From Erysipelotrichaceae bacterium (GTDB lineage Bacteria > Bacillota_I > Bacilli_A > Erysipelotrichales > Erysipelotrichaceae): DNA of 36,485 nucleotides. Position numbers and translations under genes: made by a program. The stretch covers positions 1-36,485 of the forward strand of contig JAJOHZ010000001.1 of NCBI GenBank assembly GCA_021209625.1. The letters run 5' to 3'. The notes under the pieces were generated by a model. The model was not told the origin of the DNA, ran no database searches, and saw only the letters and a program-made list of their open reading frames with translations. Shown here piece by piece: positions 1 through 6,848 of this stretch. Position 1 is the first letter of the stretch, and each line of letters opens with the position of its first letter.

Positions 1-583
1 AATATAAAAACATAGTTCAAGTGAAACTGAGAGAACAAACACTTTTTCATAAATGAGTTAATTTTTCAGTAATGTTCAAATCATTTTAATGCAGTCCTTT
101 TTATGTAGAATGAGTGAGAATCAACATGATTCATATATAAAATTGAGATACTAAGTAGTGAATATCAATTTGGATTCACTATCTTTGAGTTGTCGAATCA
201 ATTAGTAATGTTTTCATTTACAAGATGATACTTCAATAGTCAATGGATTTAGTTTTGAAAAAGCAAAAAGGTATGGGAAATTTATTCTTGGAATTTTAAC
301 GAAATACTAAATGATTCTATGTCCTAATAGATTGATTAAGTAAAGCTCTATAAAAAAAGATATTTTTCAATTTTTTTCTTCCCACTATGTCCACATTTCT
401 GTTAAAATAATAAAGCATCTACCCCCATTCCAAAACAGATGTAGCACCTTTGAAAAAAGGTGTTTTTCTTTTTTATCCACTAACATAACTTATAAGTGTA
501 TATTTGCTTGTTTTTCCTTCATTGTAAGTACTTTCATGGTCATTCTTGTGAAAATAGGAGTATATTAGAATTAAAGGAGGCGA
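1..583. other. AT-rich non-coding stretch at the window edge
   Basis: No convincing gene is seen on either strand. A short open stretch (209-310, about 33 codons, ending TAA) has a coding-like residue mix and could be the decayed 3' end of a gene, but it has no start or ribosome site. The stretch is visibly richer in A and T than the genes that follow. The only clear element is the terminator hairpin at 445-474. Confidence 0.6.
445..474 (+). terminator. Intrinsic terminator without an intact upstream gene
   Basis: A 7-bp stem CACCTTT/AAAGGTG with a GAAA loop is followed by TTTTTCTTTTTT. It would end transcription of whatever once lay in 1-440 and insulates the DUF4332 gene downstream. Confidence 0.75.
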
Positions 584-589
584 TTGACT

Positions 590-994
590 ATGCCAAAACT
601 AAGTTTTGTTGAAGGAATTGGACCAGTTTACGAAGAGAAGTTAAATGCATTAGGAATTAAGACTACTGAGAAGTTCTTTGAAGTAGCCGCCACCAAGAAG
701 GGAAGAAAGGATCTTGCTGAAAGAAGTGGTATCAGTGAGAAACTCATCCTTGAATGGACTAACATGATTGATCTTTATAGAATCAAAGGGGTCGGTTCAG
801 AATACGCAGATTTACTCGAAGCAGCAGGTGTGGACACCGTAGTCGAACTTGCTGGACGACGTGCTGATAATTTACTCAAGAAAATGGAAGAAGTGAATGC
901 TGAAAAGAAACTGGTTCGCTTACTTCCTTCACTTAAAATGGTGGAAGGTTGGATTGCTCAAGCTAAAGAACTTCCACGAGGAGTTGAGTACTAA
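590..994 (+). CDS. DUF4332 helix-hairpin-helix protein
   Basis: Small soluble protein of 134 residues with two tandem helix-hairpin-helix-like units. The first begins at the N-terminus (FVEGIGPVYEEKLNALGI) and the second near residue 66 (RIKGVGSEYADLLEAAGV). This pattern defines the DUF4332 family, whose biochemical role is unknown; the fold is related to HhH DNA-binding modules. ATG 590 is chosen over the in-frame TTG at 584 because AAAGGAGG (573-580) sits 9 bases before the ATG. No signal peptide or membrane segment is seen. The DUF937 gene starts 17 bases after the stop, so the two are probably co-transcribed. Family assignment is confident; any DNA-binding role is inference. Confidence 0.85.
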   Translation: MPKLSFVEGIGPVYEEKLNALGIKTTEKFFEVAATKKGRKDLAERSGISEKLILEWTNMIDLYRIKGVGSEYADLLEAAGVDTVVELAGRRADNLLKKMEEVNAEKKLVRLLPSLKMVEGWIAQAKELPRGVEY

Positions 995-1011
995 CCCATA
1001 AGGAGAAGACA

Positions 1012-1587
1012 ATGGATATCTTAAACCTACTGCTTAAGCAAGTGGATCAAAAGGACACGCTTGATCAACTGAGCAAAAGTATCAATGCCAAACCCGACCA
1101 AGTCAAGAAACTCACCGAAGAAGGCTTACCTACTTTACTAGCCGCATTAACAAAGAACGCATCTACCCCACAAGGAGCACTTTCCTTAAGTAAAGCCCTT
1201 GACCAACATAAAGATGATAACACTTCAGATATCCTCTCCTTTCTTAAAGGAGTGGATACTAAAGATGGTGAAAAGATCTTAGGACACATCTTAGGCAATA
1301 AAACAGAAAAAGTAGAAAGCAAGTTAGGCGCAAGCAGTGGACTTAATACCACTCAAGTCAACACCTTGCTTGCGCAACTTGCTCCTCTTGTGTTATCTCA
1401 ACTAGGCAAGCAAAAACAAAAGGATGTTAAATCCAATGATAATCCTATGGAAGGACTTGGAAAACTACTCTCAGGAGGACAAAGTAAAGATCTCATGGGA
1501 ATGGCTGCTAAGTTTCTTGATTCCGATGGAGATGGAGACATCATGGATGATTTAGGAAAGACATTAGGGAATTTCTTTAAGAAGTAA
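1012..1587 (+). CDS. DUF937 domain protein with a C-terminal acidic DxDxD motif
   Basis: Protein of 191 residues, helical and rich in Leu, Lys, Gln and Ser. The helical repeats and overall pattern match the DUF937 (YidB-like) family, of unknown function. Near the C-terminus LDSDGDGDIMDDLGK resembles an EF-hand or dockerin-type calcium loop, which many DUF937 proteins carry at the same place. No signal peptide is visible, so it is predicted cytoplasmic. The ribosome site AAGGAGAAG precedes ATG 1012. It follows the DUF4332 gene by 17 bases and is closed by a strong terminator. Calcium binding is inferred from the motif only. Confidence 0.82.
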   Translation: MDILNLLLKQVDQKDTLDQLSKSINAKPDQVKKLTEEGLPTLLAALTKNASTPQGALSLSKALDQHKDDNTSDILSFLKGVDTKDGEKILGHILGNKTEKVESKLGASSGLNTTQVNTLLAQLAPLVLSQLGKQKQKDVKSNDNPMEGLGKLLSGGQSKDLMGMAAKFLDSDGDGDIMDDLGKTLGNFFKK

Positions 1588-1591
1588 TCAA

Positions 1592-1625
1592 AAGGCCTTT
1601 GAATGATGATGCATTCAAAGGCCTT
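1592..1625. terminator. Terminator between convergent genes
   Basis: A perfect 14-bp inverted repeat (AAGGCCTTTGAATG / CATTCAAAGGCCTT) with a 6-base loop lies between the DUF937 stop (1587) and the end of the minus-strand c-di-GMP gene (1629). The plus side is followed by a T-rich stretch; the minus side has only a weak T-run. It probably serves both genes. Confidence 0.8.
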
Positions 1626-1628
1626 ATC

Positions 1629-3908
1629 TTATTTCAACACCTTCTCTACAAAGATATCCACAATCAAAGGATCAAATTGAGTACGTGCGCACCTCTTTAG
1701 CTCACTGATGGCTTGTTCTTGACTTAAGGCTGTCTTATACACTCGTTTGGATGTCATGGCTTCATAAGTATCACATACCGCAATGATGCGTGAGTACAGC
1801 GGAATCTCTTCTCCTTTAAGATGATTAGGATAACCTTTACCATCCCAACGTTCATGATGGGTTAAGGCATACTCAGCTAATCTTGAATACTTATCAGCTG
1901 ACTTTAAGATTTGATATCCATTCACCGTATGACGTTTCATGATGTCCCATTCTTGAGACGTTAAGATATCGGGTTTATGCAGAATACTATCAGGAATGGT
2001 AATCTTTCCAATATCATGCATCATACCCGCAATCTCTAATTCTTTAAGCTCGTCTCCAGATAACAGCAGATGTTCACCAATTTGACGACAATAGGAAGCA
2101 ACATTGTGAGAATGGCTTCGCTCATCCTCGTATTTCTCAATAAGAGAATTAAACAGAATCATAATGGCTTCATTGCGTGAACTTTGACCATGCAGTACCT
2201 TATGAGCATACATGTCATTCTCAGCTTTAATCAATAGCTTATCCATGCTTTCTTCAAGTGAAACTTTAATATCACTTCCAAAGGATAGTGAGATAGGAAA
2301 CTCATACTTTTGCTCATGTCTTAAATACGTTTTAATGCTCTCTTGAGTTTGTGAAAACTCATCTAAAGTGGTATTAGGACACAACATTAAGAATTCATCT
2401 CCACCTATACGTGCTACGAAGTCTTGAGGTCGACAATGCTGTTTCAAGGCTTGAGCCACCATTTGAATGGCTAAGTCTCCCATATGATGACCATAAGCAT
2501 CATTGACTAACTTAAGTCCATCCATGTCAATGATGGAAACAAGCAAAGGATAATTTGTAGGGGTATCCAGGTGATGAAGTTGTTCATCACCATAGCGTCG
2601 ATTAGGAAGTCCCGTTAGGAAATCATGTTTAGAAACATGAGTAATGGCAAGTTCACGTTGTTTTTTCTCAGTGATATCATCCACTAACACCGCAAAGTAG
2701 CCAAACTGAGGTGAATAAGCCGTCACATCAAAGTATTTATCTAAGGGTTGAGAATACTCTTCAAATCGTTGAGAAATGCCAGTTAAAGCCACTTCACCAT
2801 AACGTTGTATCCAAGTGTCCTCCACATTAGGAATCACTTCCTTCACCGTTTTGTCTAAAACATCCTCTTTCTTTAATCCTGTAATCTTTTCATAACTATC
2901 ATTCATGCTTAAAAAACGATAATCGATAGGTTGGCCTTCATCATTCACAATCAACTCATGATACACCAGTCCTATAGGAAGTTCATTCACTAACTTCTGA
3001 TGATTCATTTCAATAATTTTATATTGTTTTTCTTCTTCTAGTTCTTGCGTTAGATCCTTAAACTCTGTAATACGAACCGTCTTGCCTTTATAAGGAATGA
3101 GTTTAGCCTCAAGCTTTAAAGGATAAACACTGTTATTTTTCCTTAAACCAATCACTTCATAAGGTTTCTCATCATTCATCACAATCTTTTGTTTCACTAA
3201 TTCTCGATATTCAGTAGCCATCAACAACAACCCATCCATGCCAATCAATTCATCACGATGATATCCAGTCATATCACATAACTTGTCATTGCAATCCAAA
3301 ATCTTTCCTTGATCATGTATGACAATCCCACTGAATGAAGCATTATGAAGAATCTTAAAGCGTTGTTCACTTTCTTTAAGCAGTGTGTTCTTGCGTTTCA
3401 TGAACAGTAAACCAAGCATACCCATAAGGGTAGTGAATGAAAAAAAGATAACGAAAAGAATGATGAGTAACGTAAAGTTATTTTGTGTTTGAGTAAGTTG
3501 GGTTTGATCAATGATGACTGAAGATAAATACGTTTCACCATTCAAGAGTATAGGATAGGAATACACATGCACATCTCTGATGGTGTTATTCGCTAAACGA
3601 TGCTTAAAGATGAAGAAGTTACGTTCTTCATTCAAGGCTTTCTCACGCTCTAAAGCAATTTCCTCTAAAGAAAGGGTATTAATGTCTGCGATGTTCATGG
3701 AAGTTAGCTCAGCAATCGAGTAACCATAAAATGAAGCAGCCGCTTGATTCGCATCCACAATGGAGCCATTCTCAGGATGAATCACCAACATCACCATGTT
3801 ATGTTGGTCTAAGAATGTTTTCACATCCTCACTGGTGTGAGCATAAGTTTGGATTCTTAAGAAAAAGAAACACGACACGATAAAGATGAGTTTACTCCAA
3901 TGTTTCAT
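1629..3908 (-). CDS. Membrane PAS-GGDEF-HD-GYP cyclic-di-GMP protein
   Basis: Protein of 759 residues that can in principle both make and degrade cyclic di-GMP. Order: N-terminal signal anchor (about 5-20), a PAS-like sensor outside the membrane (about 25-140), a membrane span (about 145-170), two cytoplasmic PAS domains (about 180-290 and 305-415), GGDEF (about 425-580) and HD-GYP (about 590-755). The cyclase signature RIGGDEF is intact (GGDEF at 502-506). The inhibitory I-site RxxD is present just upstream (RPQD, 493-496). HD-GYP residues are intact: HDIGK with HD at 631-632 and HHExxDGxGYP with GYP at 692-694. It is a single gene facing the DUF937 terminator. Which activity dominates cannot be told. 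The start at 3908 has only a weak ribosome site, but the following hydrophobic anchor supports it. Confidence 0.9.
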   Translation of the reverse strand: MKHWSKLIFIVSCFFFLRIQTYAHTSEDVKTFLDQHNMVMLVIHPENGSIVDANQAAASFYGYSIAELTSMNIADINTLSLEEIALEREKALNEERNFFIFKHRLANNTIRDVHVYSYPILLNGETYLSSVIIDQTQLTQTQNNFTLLIILFVIFFSFTTLMGMLGLLFMKRKNTLLKESEQRFKILHNASFSGIVIHDQGKILDCNDKLCDMTGYHRDELIGMDGLLLMATEYRELVKQKIVMNDEKPYEVIGLRKNNSVYPLKLEAKLIPYKGKTVRITEFKDLTQELEEEKQYKIIEMNHQKLVNELPIGLVYHELIVNDEGQPIDYRFLSMNDSYEKITGLKKEDVLDKTVKEVIPNVEDTWIQRYGEVALTGISQRFEEYSQPLDKYFDVTAYSPQFGYFAVLVDDITEKKQRELAITHVSKHDFLTGLPNRRYGDEQLHHLDTPTNYPLLVSIIDMDGLKLVNDAYGHHMGDLAIQMVAQALKQHCRPQDFVARIGGDEFLMLCPNTTLDEFSQTQESIKTYLRHEQKYEFPISLSFGSDIKVSLEESMDKLLIKAENDMYAHKVLHGQSSRNEAIMILFNSLIEKYEDERSHSHNVASYCRQIGEHLLLSGDELKELEIAGMMHDIGKITIPDSILHKPDILTSQEWDIMKRHTVNGYQILKSADKYSRLAEYALTHHERWDGKGYPNHLKGEEIPLYSRIIAVCDTYEAMTSKRVYKTALSQEQAISELKRCARTQFDPLIVDIFVEKVLK

Positions 3909-4123
3909 AATGAAATCCTATCTTGGTTTTAAAGATTAAAAAAACAAAAGATAAAAAAATAAAGCATAAAAAGACTAAATATAGGATAATAAGACCATTA
4001 TATCATAGGGATAAGAACAGTGAGAAATGAAGTTTGTCACTGAAACAAACCATGAATCATTCCATAGCCATGAAGTCCTATGATATGATAATCACGATAG
4101 ATAGACTATCACTAGGGGACTTT

Positions 4124-4600
4124 ATGACACCACATGACATTTATCAACGCCAGTTTACCAGCGCACGCATAAACTTACTGCTTATGAGTGTACTCACCAT
4201 CGCCAACATTGCTGCTTATTGGTTTGAACTTGGATTTATGCTTCCATTCTCAGCGTTCCTTCCTTTCACCATCTTTGATTTTGGTTATTTCTTTTCCATT
4301 GAATGGGCTGATCCAAGTGTGTTTATTTATGGCATTGTTTTTGCTTCATTGATATTGATCTTGTACTTCTTAGGCTATTTCCTTTCTAAACATAAACCCG
4401 CATGGTTAACCTTTGTCTTAGCCATGTACATTGTGGATACCCTCATCATGGTGTATTTGTTTACTTCTGTCTTCTATTTTAATGGTACTATGATCCTAGA
4501 CATCCTCTTTCATATTTGGGTCTTGTATTACTTCGTTATGGGTGTACGAGCAGCGAAGAAGCTTAAACAGTTTCGAGAAGAAAGCAGTGTGATAGAATAA
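4124..4600 (+). CDS. Small multi-pass membrane protein of unknown function
   Basis: Predicted 158-residue membrane protein with about four hydrophobic segments (roughly residues 15-40, 55-75, 80-105 and 110-135) and a basic, charged C-terminal tail (RAAKKLKQFREE). The frame is open from 4034 with only a TTG start. ATG 4124 is preferred because AGGGGA (4114-4119) lies just upstream and the protein then begins MTPHDIYQ, a short hydrophilic head before the first span. It runs into the zinc-ribbon/TM2 gene 14 bases after its stop, suggesting an operon of small membrane proteins. The family is not recognised and no function is proposed. Confidence 0.7.
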   Translation: MTPHDIYQRQFTSARINLLLMSVLTIANIAAYWFELGFMLPFSAFLPFTIFDFGYFFSIEWADPSVFIYGIVFASLILILYFLGYFLSKHKPAWLTFVLAMYIVDTLIMVYLFTSVFYFNGTMILDILFHIWVLYYFVMGVRAAKKLKQFREESSVIE

Positions 4601-4614
4601 TAAAGGAGAGAATT

Positions 4615-4947
4615 ATGGCTCAAGTGTATTGTTCAAACTGTGGGATTAACATCTCAGCCCTTCATGAATCTGCACGGTTTTGTCCAAGTTGTGGAGAAGT
4701 GATTGAACGAAAGGAAACCACCATGTCACATCAAACTCATGTTCATGTCCATATGGGACGTGGACCCTTTAATAAATGGATCAGTTTACTGTTATTGCTC
4801 TTCTTAGGACCCTTTGGAGCTCATAAGTTTTATGAAGGCAAAATCGTAATGGGAGTCCTTTATTTGCTTACCCTAGGATTCTTTGGAATCGGGCTATTCT
4901 TTGATTTCTTTGCGATCTTGTTTAAGCCAACAGAGTATTATTTGTAG
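4615..4947 (+). CDS. Zinc-ribbon plus TM2 domain membrane protein
   Basis: Protein of 110 residues. An N-terminal zinc ribbon has two CxxC pairs (YCSNCG at 5-10 and FCPSCG near 22-27). A histidine-rich linker (HQTHVHVHMG) follows, then a TM2 domain: two hydrophobic segments with the typical GPFGAHKFYEGK turn between them. TM2 proteins are small integral membrane proteins of unclear role. The zinc ribbon would lie in the cytoplasm. Ribosome site AAAGGAGAG precedes ATG 4615. It follows the membrane protein at 4124-4600 by 14 bases. Domain calls are confident; function is unknown. Confidence 0.88.
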   Translation: MAQVYCSNCGINISALHESARFCPSCGEVIERKETTMSHQTHVHVHMGRGPFNKWISLLLLLFLGPFGAHKFYEGKIVMGVLYLLTLGFFGIGLFFDFFAILFKPTEYYL

Positions 4948-4982
4948 ATCATATCGCTCTTAACCTAATCTTAACGCATTCA

Positions 4983-5014
4983 CTCCTTTCTTCCTCTATA
5001 ATGGAAGAAAGGAG
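4983..5014 (+). promoter_or_regulatory. Perfect hairpin containing a -10 box and the downstream ribosome site
   Basis: CTCCTTTCTTCC (4983-4994) and GGAAGAAAGGAG (5003-5014) form a perfect 12-bp stem. The loop contains TATAAT (4997-5002). The 3' arm includes the Shine-Dalgarno of the serine hydrolase starting at 5022. It may act as a terminator or ribosome-site blocker for transcripts entering from the TM2 gene. A transcript started from the loop's own -10 box would begin inside the 3' arm and leave the ribosome site free. No good -35 is seen (TTAACG, 4971-4976, at poor spacing). Confidence 0.55.
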
Positions 5015-5021
5015 TTTTATT

Positions 5022-6071
5022 ATGCACCCACTACAATCCTATCTTCAAAAGAACTCAAAACGATTCAAAACATTCCAATGCATGGTGCGCATACCTGATC
5101 AGGATTTACATTTCTCTTTTTCATCCACAACCATAGATCAACCTTTTCATAGTGCGAGTGTGGGTAAGCTCTTTACCACTGTCCTCATCATGCAAGCCAT
5201 TGAAGAAGGAAGAATCACTTTAGATACACCTGTATCCCATCACTTAAATCATGAAGTACTAGATGACTTGTTTTTCGTCAATGGAGTGAATTATCAATCT
5301 CAGGTCACGATACAAGACTTGCTTTCACATACTTCAGGAGTTAATGACTACTTTGAAAGTAAGACCATGGATGGATCTTCTTTCATTGATGAGGTGCTTC
5401 ACCAACCTCAACGCTTTTATACCCCATTAGATTTAATTCAATTCACTCAGAAGAAACAAAAACCAGTAGGGATTCCCAAGCAAAAGTTTCATTACTCCGA
5501 CACTGGGTTTATTCTTTTAGGATTATGTTGTGAATCATTGTATCAAGCTTCTTTTAACACCCTTATTCAAACAAAGATTGTTCAACCATGTGGATTAAAG
5601 AACACGTTCTTATGTTTCTATGATGAGCGTTTTAATGCGAAGAACTTAGCTCCATTATGGATGAATGGAGTTGAGGTAAGTCAGTTCACCTCACTGAGTT
5701 GTGATTTCTCTGGAGGAGGTTTACATACCACCACAGAAGATTTAACGTTGTTTCTTCAAGGATGTGTGAATGGTGTTTTATTAACCCAAGACTCACTTAA
5801 TCAAATGACAATCTTTAACCATAAATTCAGAAATGGACTTCATTATGGGTTGGGGTGCATGCAACTTAGACCTAAAGACTTTTTCTTCTTGTTTAAGAAG
5901 TTGCCTTTAATGATAGGACATCTGGGAGTCAGCGGTGTTCATGCTTGGATTGATGTGGAATCAAAGATGAGTATCGTTTTGAATGTGGGAAACAATCAAC
6001 ACATGGCAAAGAGTTTTCAAGTGGTCATTTCACTGCTTCAAATGATGCATTCCATGAGTAAAAGGAAATAA
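5022..6071 (+). CDS. Serine hydrolase of the beta-lactamase/PBP4*-like class
   Basis: Protein of 349 residues with the class C beta-lactamase-related (COG1680) motifs. SxxK appears as SASVGKLF, with the nucleophile Ser and Lys about residues 46-49. The Tyr motif appears as FHYSDTGFILLGL (YSD in place of YSN), and HxG appears as GHLGVSG near the C-terminus. Such proteins are peptidases or esterases acting on cell-wall or D-amino-acid peptides, rarely true beta-lactamases. No signal peptide or lipobox is visible at this start, so it may be cytoplasmic, unusual for the group. ATG 5022 with GAAAGGAG (5007-5014) is preferred over ATG 5001. Regulation may involve the overlapping hairpin. Confidence 0.85.
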   Translation: MHPLQSYLQKNSKRFKTFQCMVRIPDQDLHFSFSSTTIDQPFHSASVGKLFTTVLIMQAIEEGRITLDTPVSHHLNHEVLDDLFFVNGVNYQSQVTIQDLLSHTSGVNDYFESKTMDGSSFIDEVLHQPQRFYTPLDLIQFTQKKQKPVGIPKQKFHYSDTGFILLGLCCESLYQASFNTLIQTKIVQPCGLKNTFLCFYDERFNAKNLAPLWMNGVEVSQFTSLSCDFSGGGLHTTTEDLTLFLQGCVNGVLLTQDSLNQMTIFNHKFRNGLHYGLGCMQLRPKDFFFLFKKLPLMIGHLGVSGVHAWIDVESKMSIVLNVGNNQHMAKSFQVVISLLQMMHSMSKRK

Positions 6072-6073
6072 AA

Positions 6074-6094
6074 AACCCATTTTTTAAATGGGTT
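6074..6094 (-). terminator. Terminator shared by convergent genes
   Basis: A 9-bp stem AACCCATTT/AAATGGGTT with a TTT loop. Read on the minus strand it is followed by a T-run and overlaps the stop codon of the zinc-ribbon gene (6093). On the plus strand it follows the serine hydrolase stop (6071), where the T-run is poor. Confidence 0.75.
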
Positions 6095-6356
6095 AGAAGT
6101 CAACTTTTTCTTTGCATTTTGGACAACGCTTAGAATGTTTAGGTATCGCCTCGCCACAGGATGGACAATACCATCCCATGCCAACAGAAGTGGATTGCTC
6201 AGTTGGGTTCACAGTGTGTTTTTTCGGGGTCATGTCTGTGTTTTGTTGGGTAGGCTTAAATTCTGGAAGGGAATATCGTGGGTCTTTCATCGACTTGTGC
6301 TCACTTTCCTCATTGAAGAGTTGATTTAACAGATACGAACCATACACATAAAACAA
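6093..6356 (-). CDS. Zinc-ribbon fragment, probably the C-terminal part of the gene at 6326-6703
   Basis: An 87-codon frame opening with TTG 6356 and no ribosome site. It reads a short hydrophobic stretch (YVYGSYLL), a polar Pro/Thr/Gln-rich linker (about residues 25-60) and a C-terminal zinc ribbon with two CxxC pairs (YCPSCG and RCPKCK). The frame overlaps the end of the upstream membrane-protein frame by 31 bases. Adding one T to the minus-strand TTTT run (6350-6353) would join the two frames into one 203-residue protein, membrane domain followed by cytosolic zinc ribbon. This mirrors, in reversed order, the zinc-ribbon/TM2 protein nearby. If separate, ATG 6290 is another possible start, also without a good ribosome site. 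Confidence 0.6.
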   Translation of the reverse strand: MFYVYGSYLLNQLFNEESEHKSMKDPRYSLPEFKPTQQNTDMTPKKHTVNPTEQSTSVGMGWYCPSCGEAIPKHSKRCPKCKEKVDF

Positions 6357-6703
6357 AGATATTCAAGGATTGTCCAGTGAACATACCCCCCCATGATATT
6401 TAAAGACAATCGACCAATGTTGCCAAACCATCCGCTCACCACAAAGGCTAACACAATCGCAATCCATCGGGCTGAATCTTGCATGTTTTCGCGATCCTTA
6501 AGCAGTAAATACACATGAATCGCAAAGTAGGTGAAGAAGAAGAAATTTAAAGCTAACTTAATGATTCCAAAAGGAAAGAGGAATCCATTGAAGAAAACAT
6601 CAGAGATAATCCCAAGAACAAATGAACTTATTAACAGTCCAACAAGTTGATTTTGACGGGTGTTTTTATCTAAAAAATAAAAGCGTCTTAACATCTCTTT
6701 CAT
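6326..6703 (-). CDS. Small membrane protein, probably the N-terminal part of a membrane/zinc-ribbon protein
   Basis: A 125-residue frame with about three to four hydrophobic segments (roughly 20-40, 45-68, 80-97 and 105-120). It ends abruptly inside the last one (LCFMCMVRIC). ATG 6703 is preferred over an upstream in-frame start because AAGGATGG (6711-6718 on the plus strand) lies at normal distance. The abrupt end within a membrane segment, and the overlapping frame at 6093-6356 that continues the segment smoothly, indicate a -1 frame break near 6350. A run of seven G in the gene (minus strand, about 6386-6392) is also frameshift-prone, but shifting there leads to stops. Family not recognised. 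Confidence 0.65.
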   Translation of the reverse strand: MKEMLRRFYFLDKNTRQNQLVGLLISSFVLGIISDVFFNGFLFPFGIIKLALNFFFFTYFAIHVYLLLKDRENMQDSARWIAIVLAFVVSGWFGNIGRLSLNIMGGYVHWTILEYLCFMCMVRIC

Positions 6704-6760
6704 ATCTATACCATCCTTGTTTAAGTATACCACTGAATGAGAGGTCTTTTCTGTCCAATT

Positions 6761-6776
6761 GATGTGACTTCACATC
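6761..6776. promoter_or_regulatory. Palindromic operator candidate upstream of the solute-binding protein
   Basis: GATGTGA-CT-TCACATC is a perfect 7-bp inverted repeat with a 2-base centre. A further half-site TTCACA lies at 6779-6784. It sits 19 bases upstream of the -35 box of the 6833 promoter, between divergent genes. The cognate regulator is not in the window or not recognisable. Confidence 0.5.
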
Positions 6777-6795
6777 ACTTCACACCAACTTATAT

Positions 6796-6824
6796 TTGAA
6801 AGTATCACCATAAACCTATATTAT
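6796..6824 (+). promoter_or_regulatory. SigA-type promoter of the solute-binding/MFS pair
   Basis: TTGAAA (6796-6801), 17-base spacer, TATTAT (6819-6824). The expected transcription start near 6831 is almost on top of the likely ATG at 6833. The mRNA would therefore be leaderless, consistent with the lack of a ribosome site. Confidence 0.65.
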
Positions 6825-6848
6825 AGTGAGTGATGAAAAAAAAGAATA

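Noticed and set aside
209-310. Possible C-terminal gene remnant (33 codons, plus strand)
   Set aside because: Too short, no start or ribosome site, no family recognised; kept only as a remark.
1065-1352. Minus-strand open frame of 95 codons inside the DUF937 gene
   Set aside because: Fully antisense to a better-supported gene, no ribosome site, residue mix not coding-like.
5022-6071. Annotation as a true beta-lactamase
   Set aside because: Only the general SxxK, YxN-like and HxG motifs are present, and no export signal is visible; a serine hydrolase call is all that is supported.
6386-6392. Run of seven C (G on the minus strand) considered as a phase-variable switch in the membrane gene
   Set aside because: Gaining or losing one base leads to an early stop in both cases and does not connect to the zinc-ribbon frame; the break fits better at 6350-6353.
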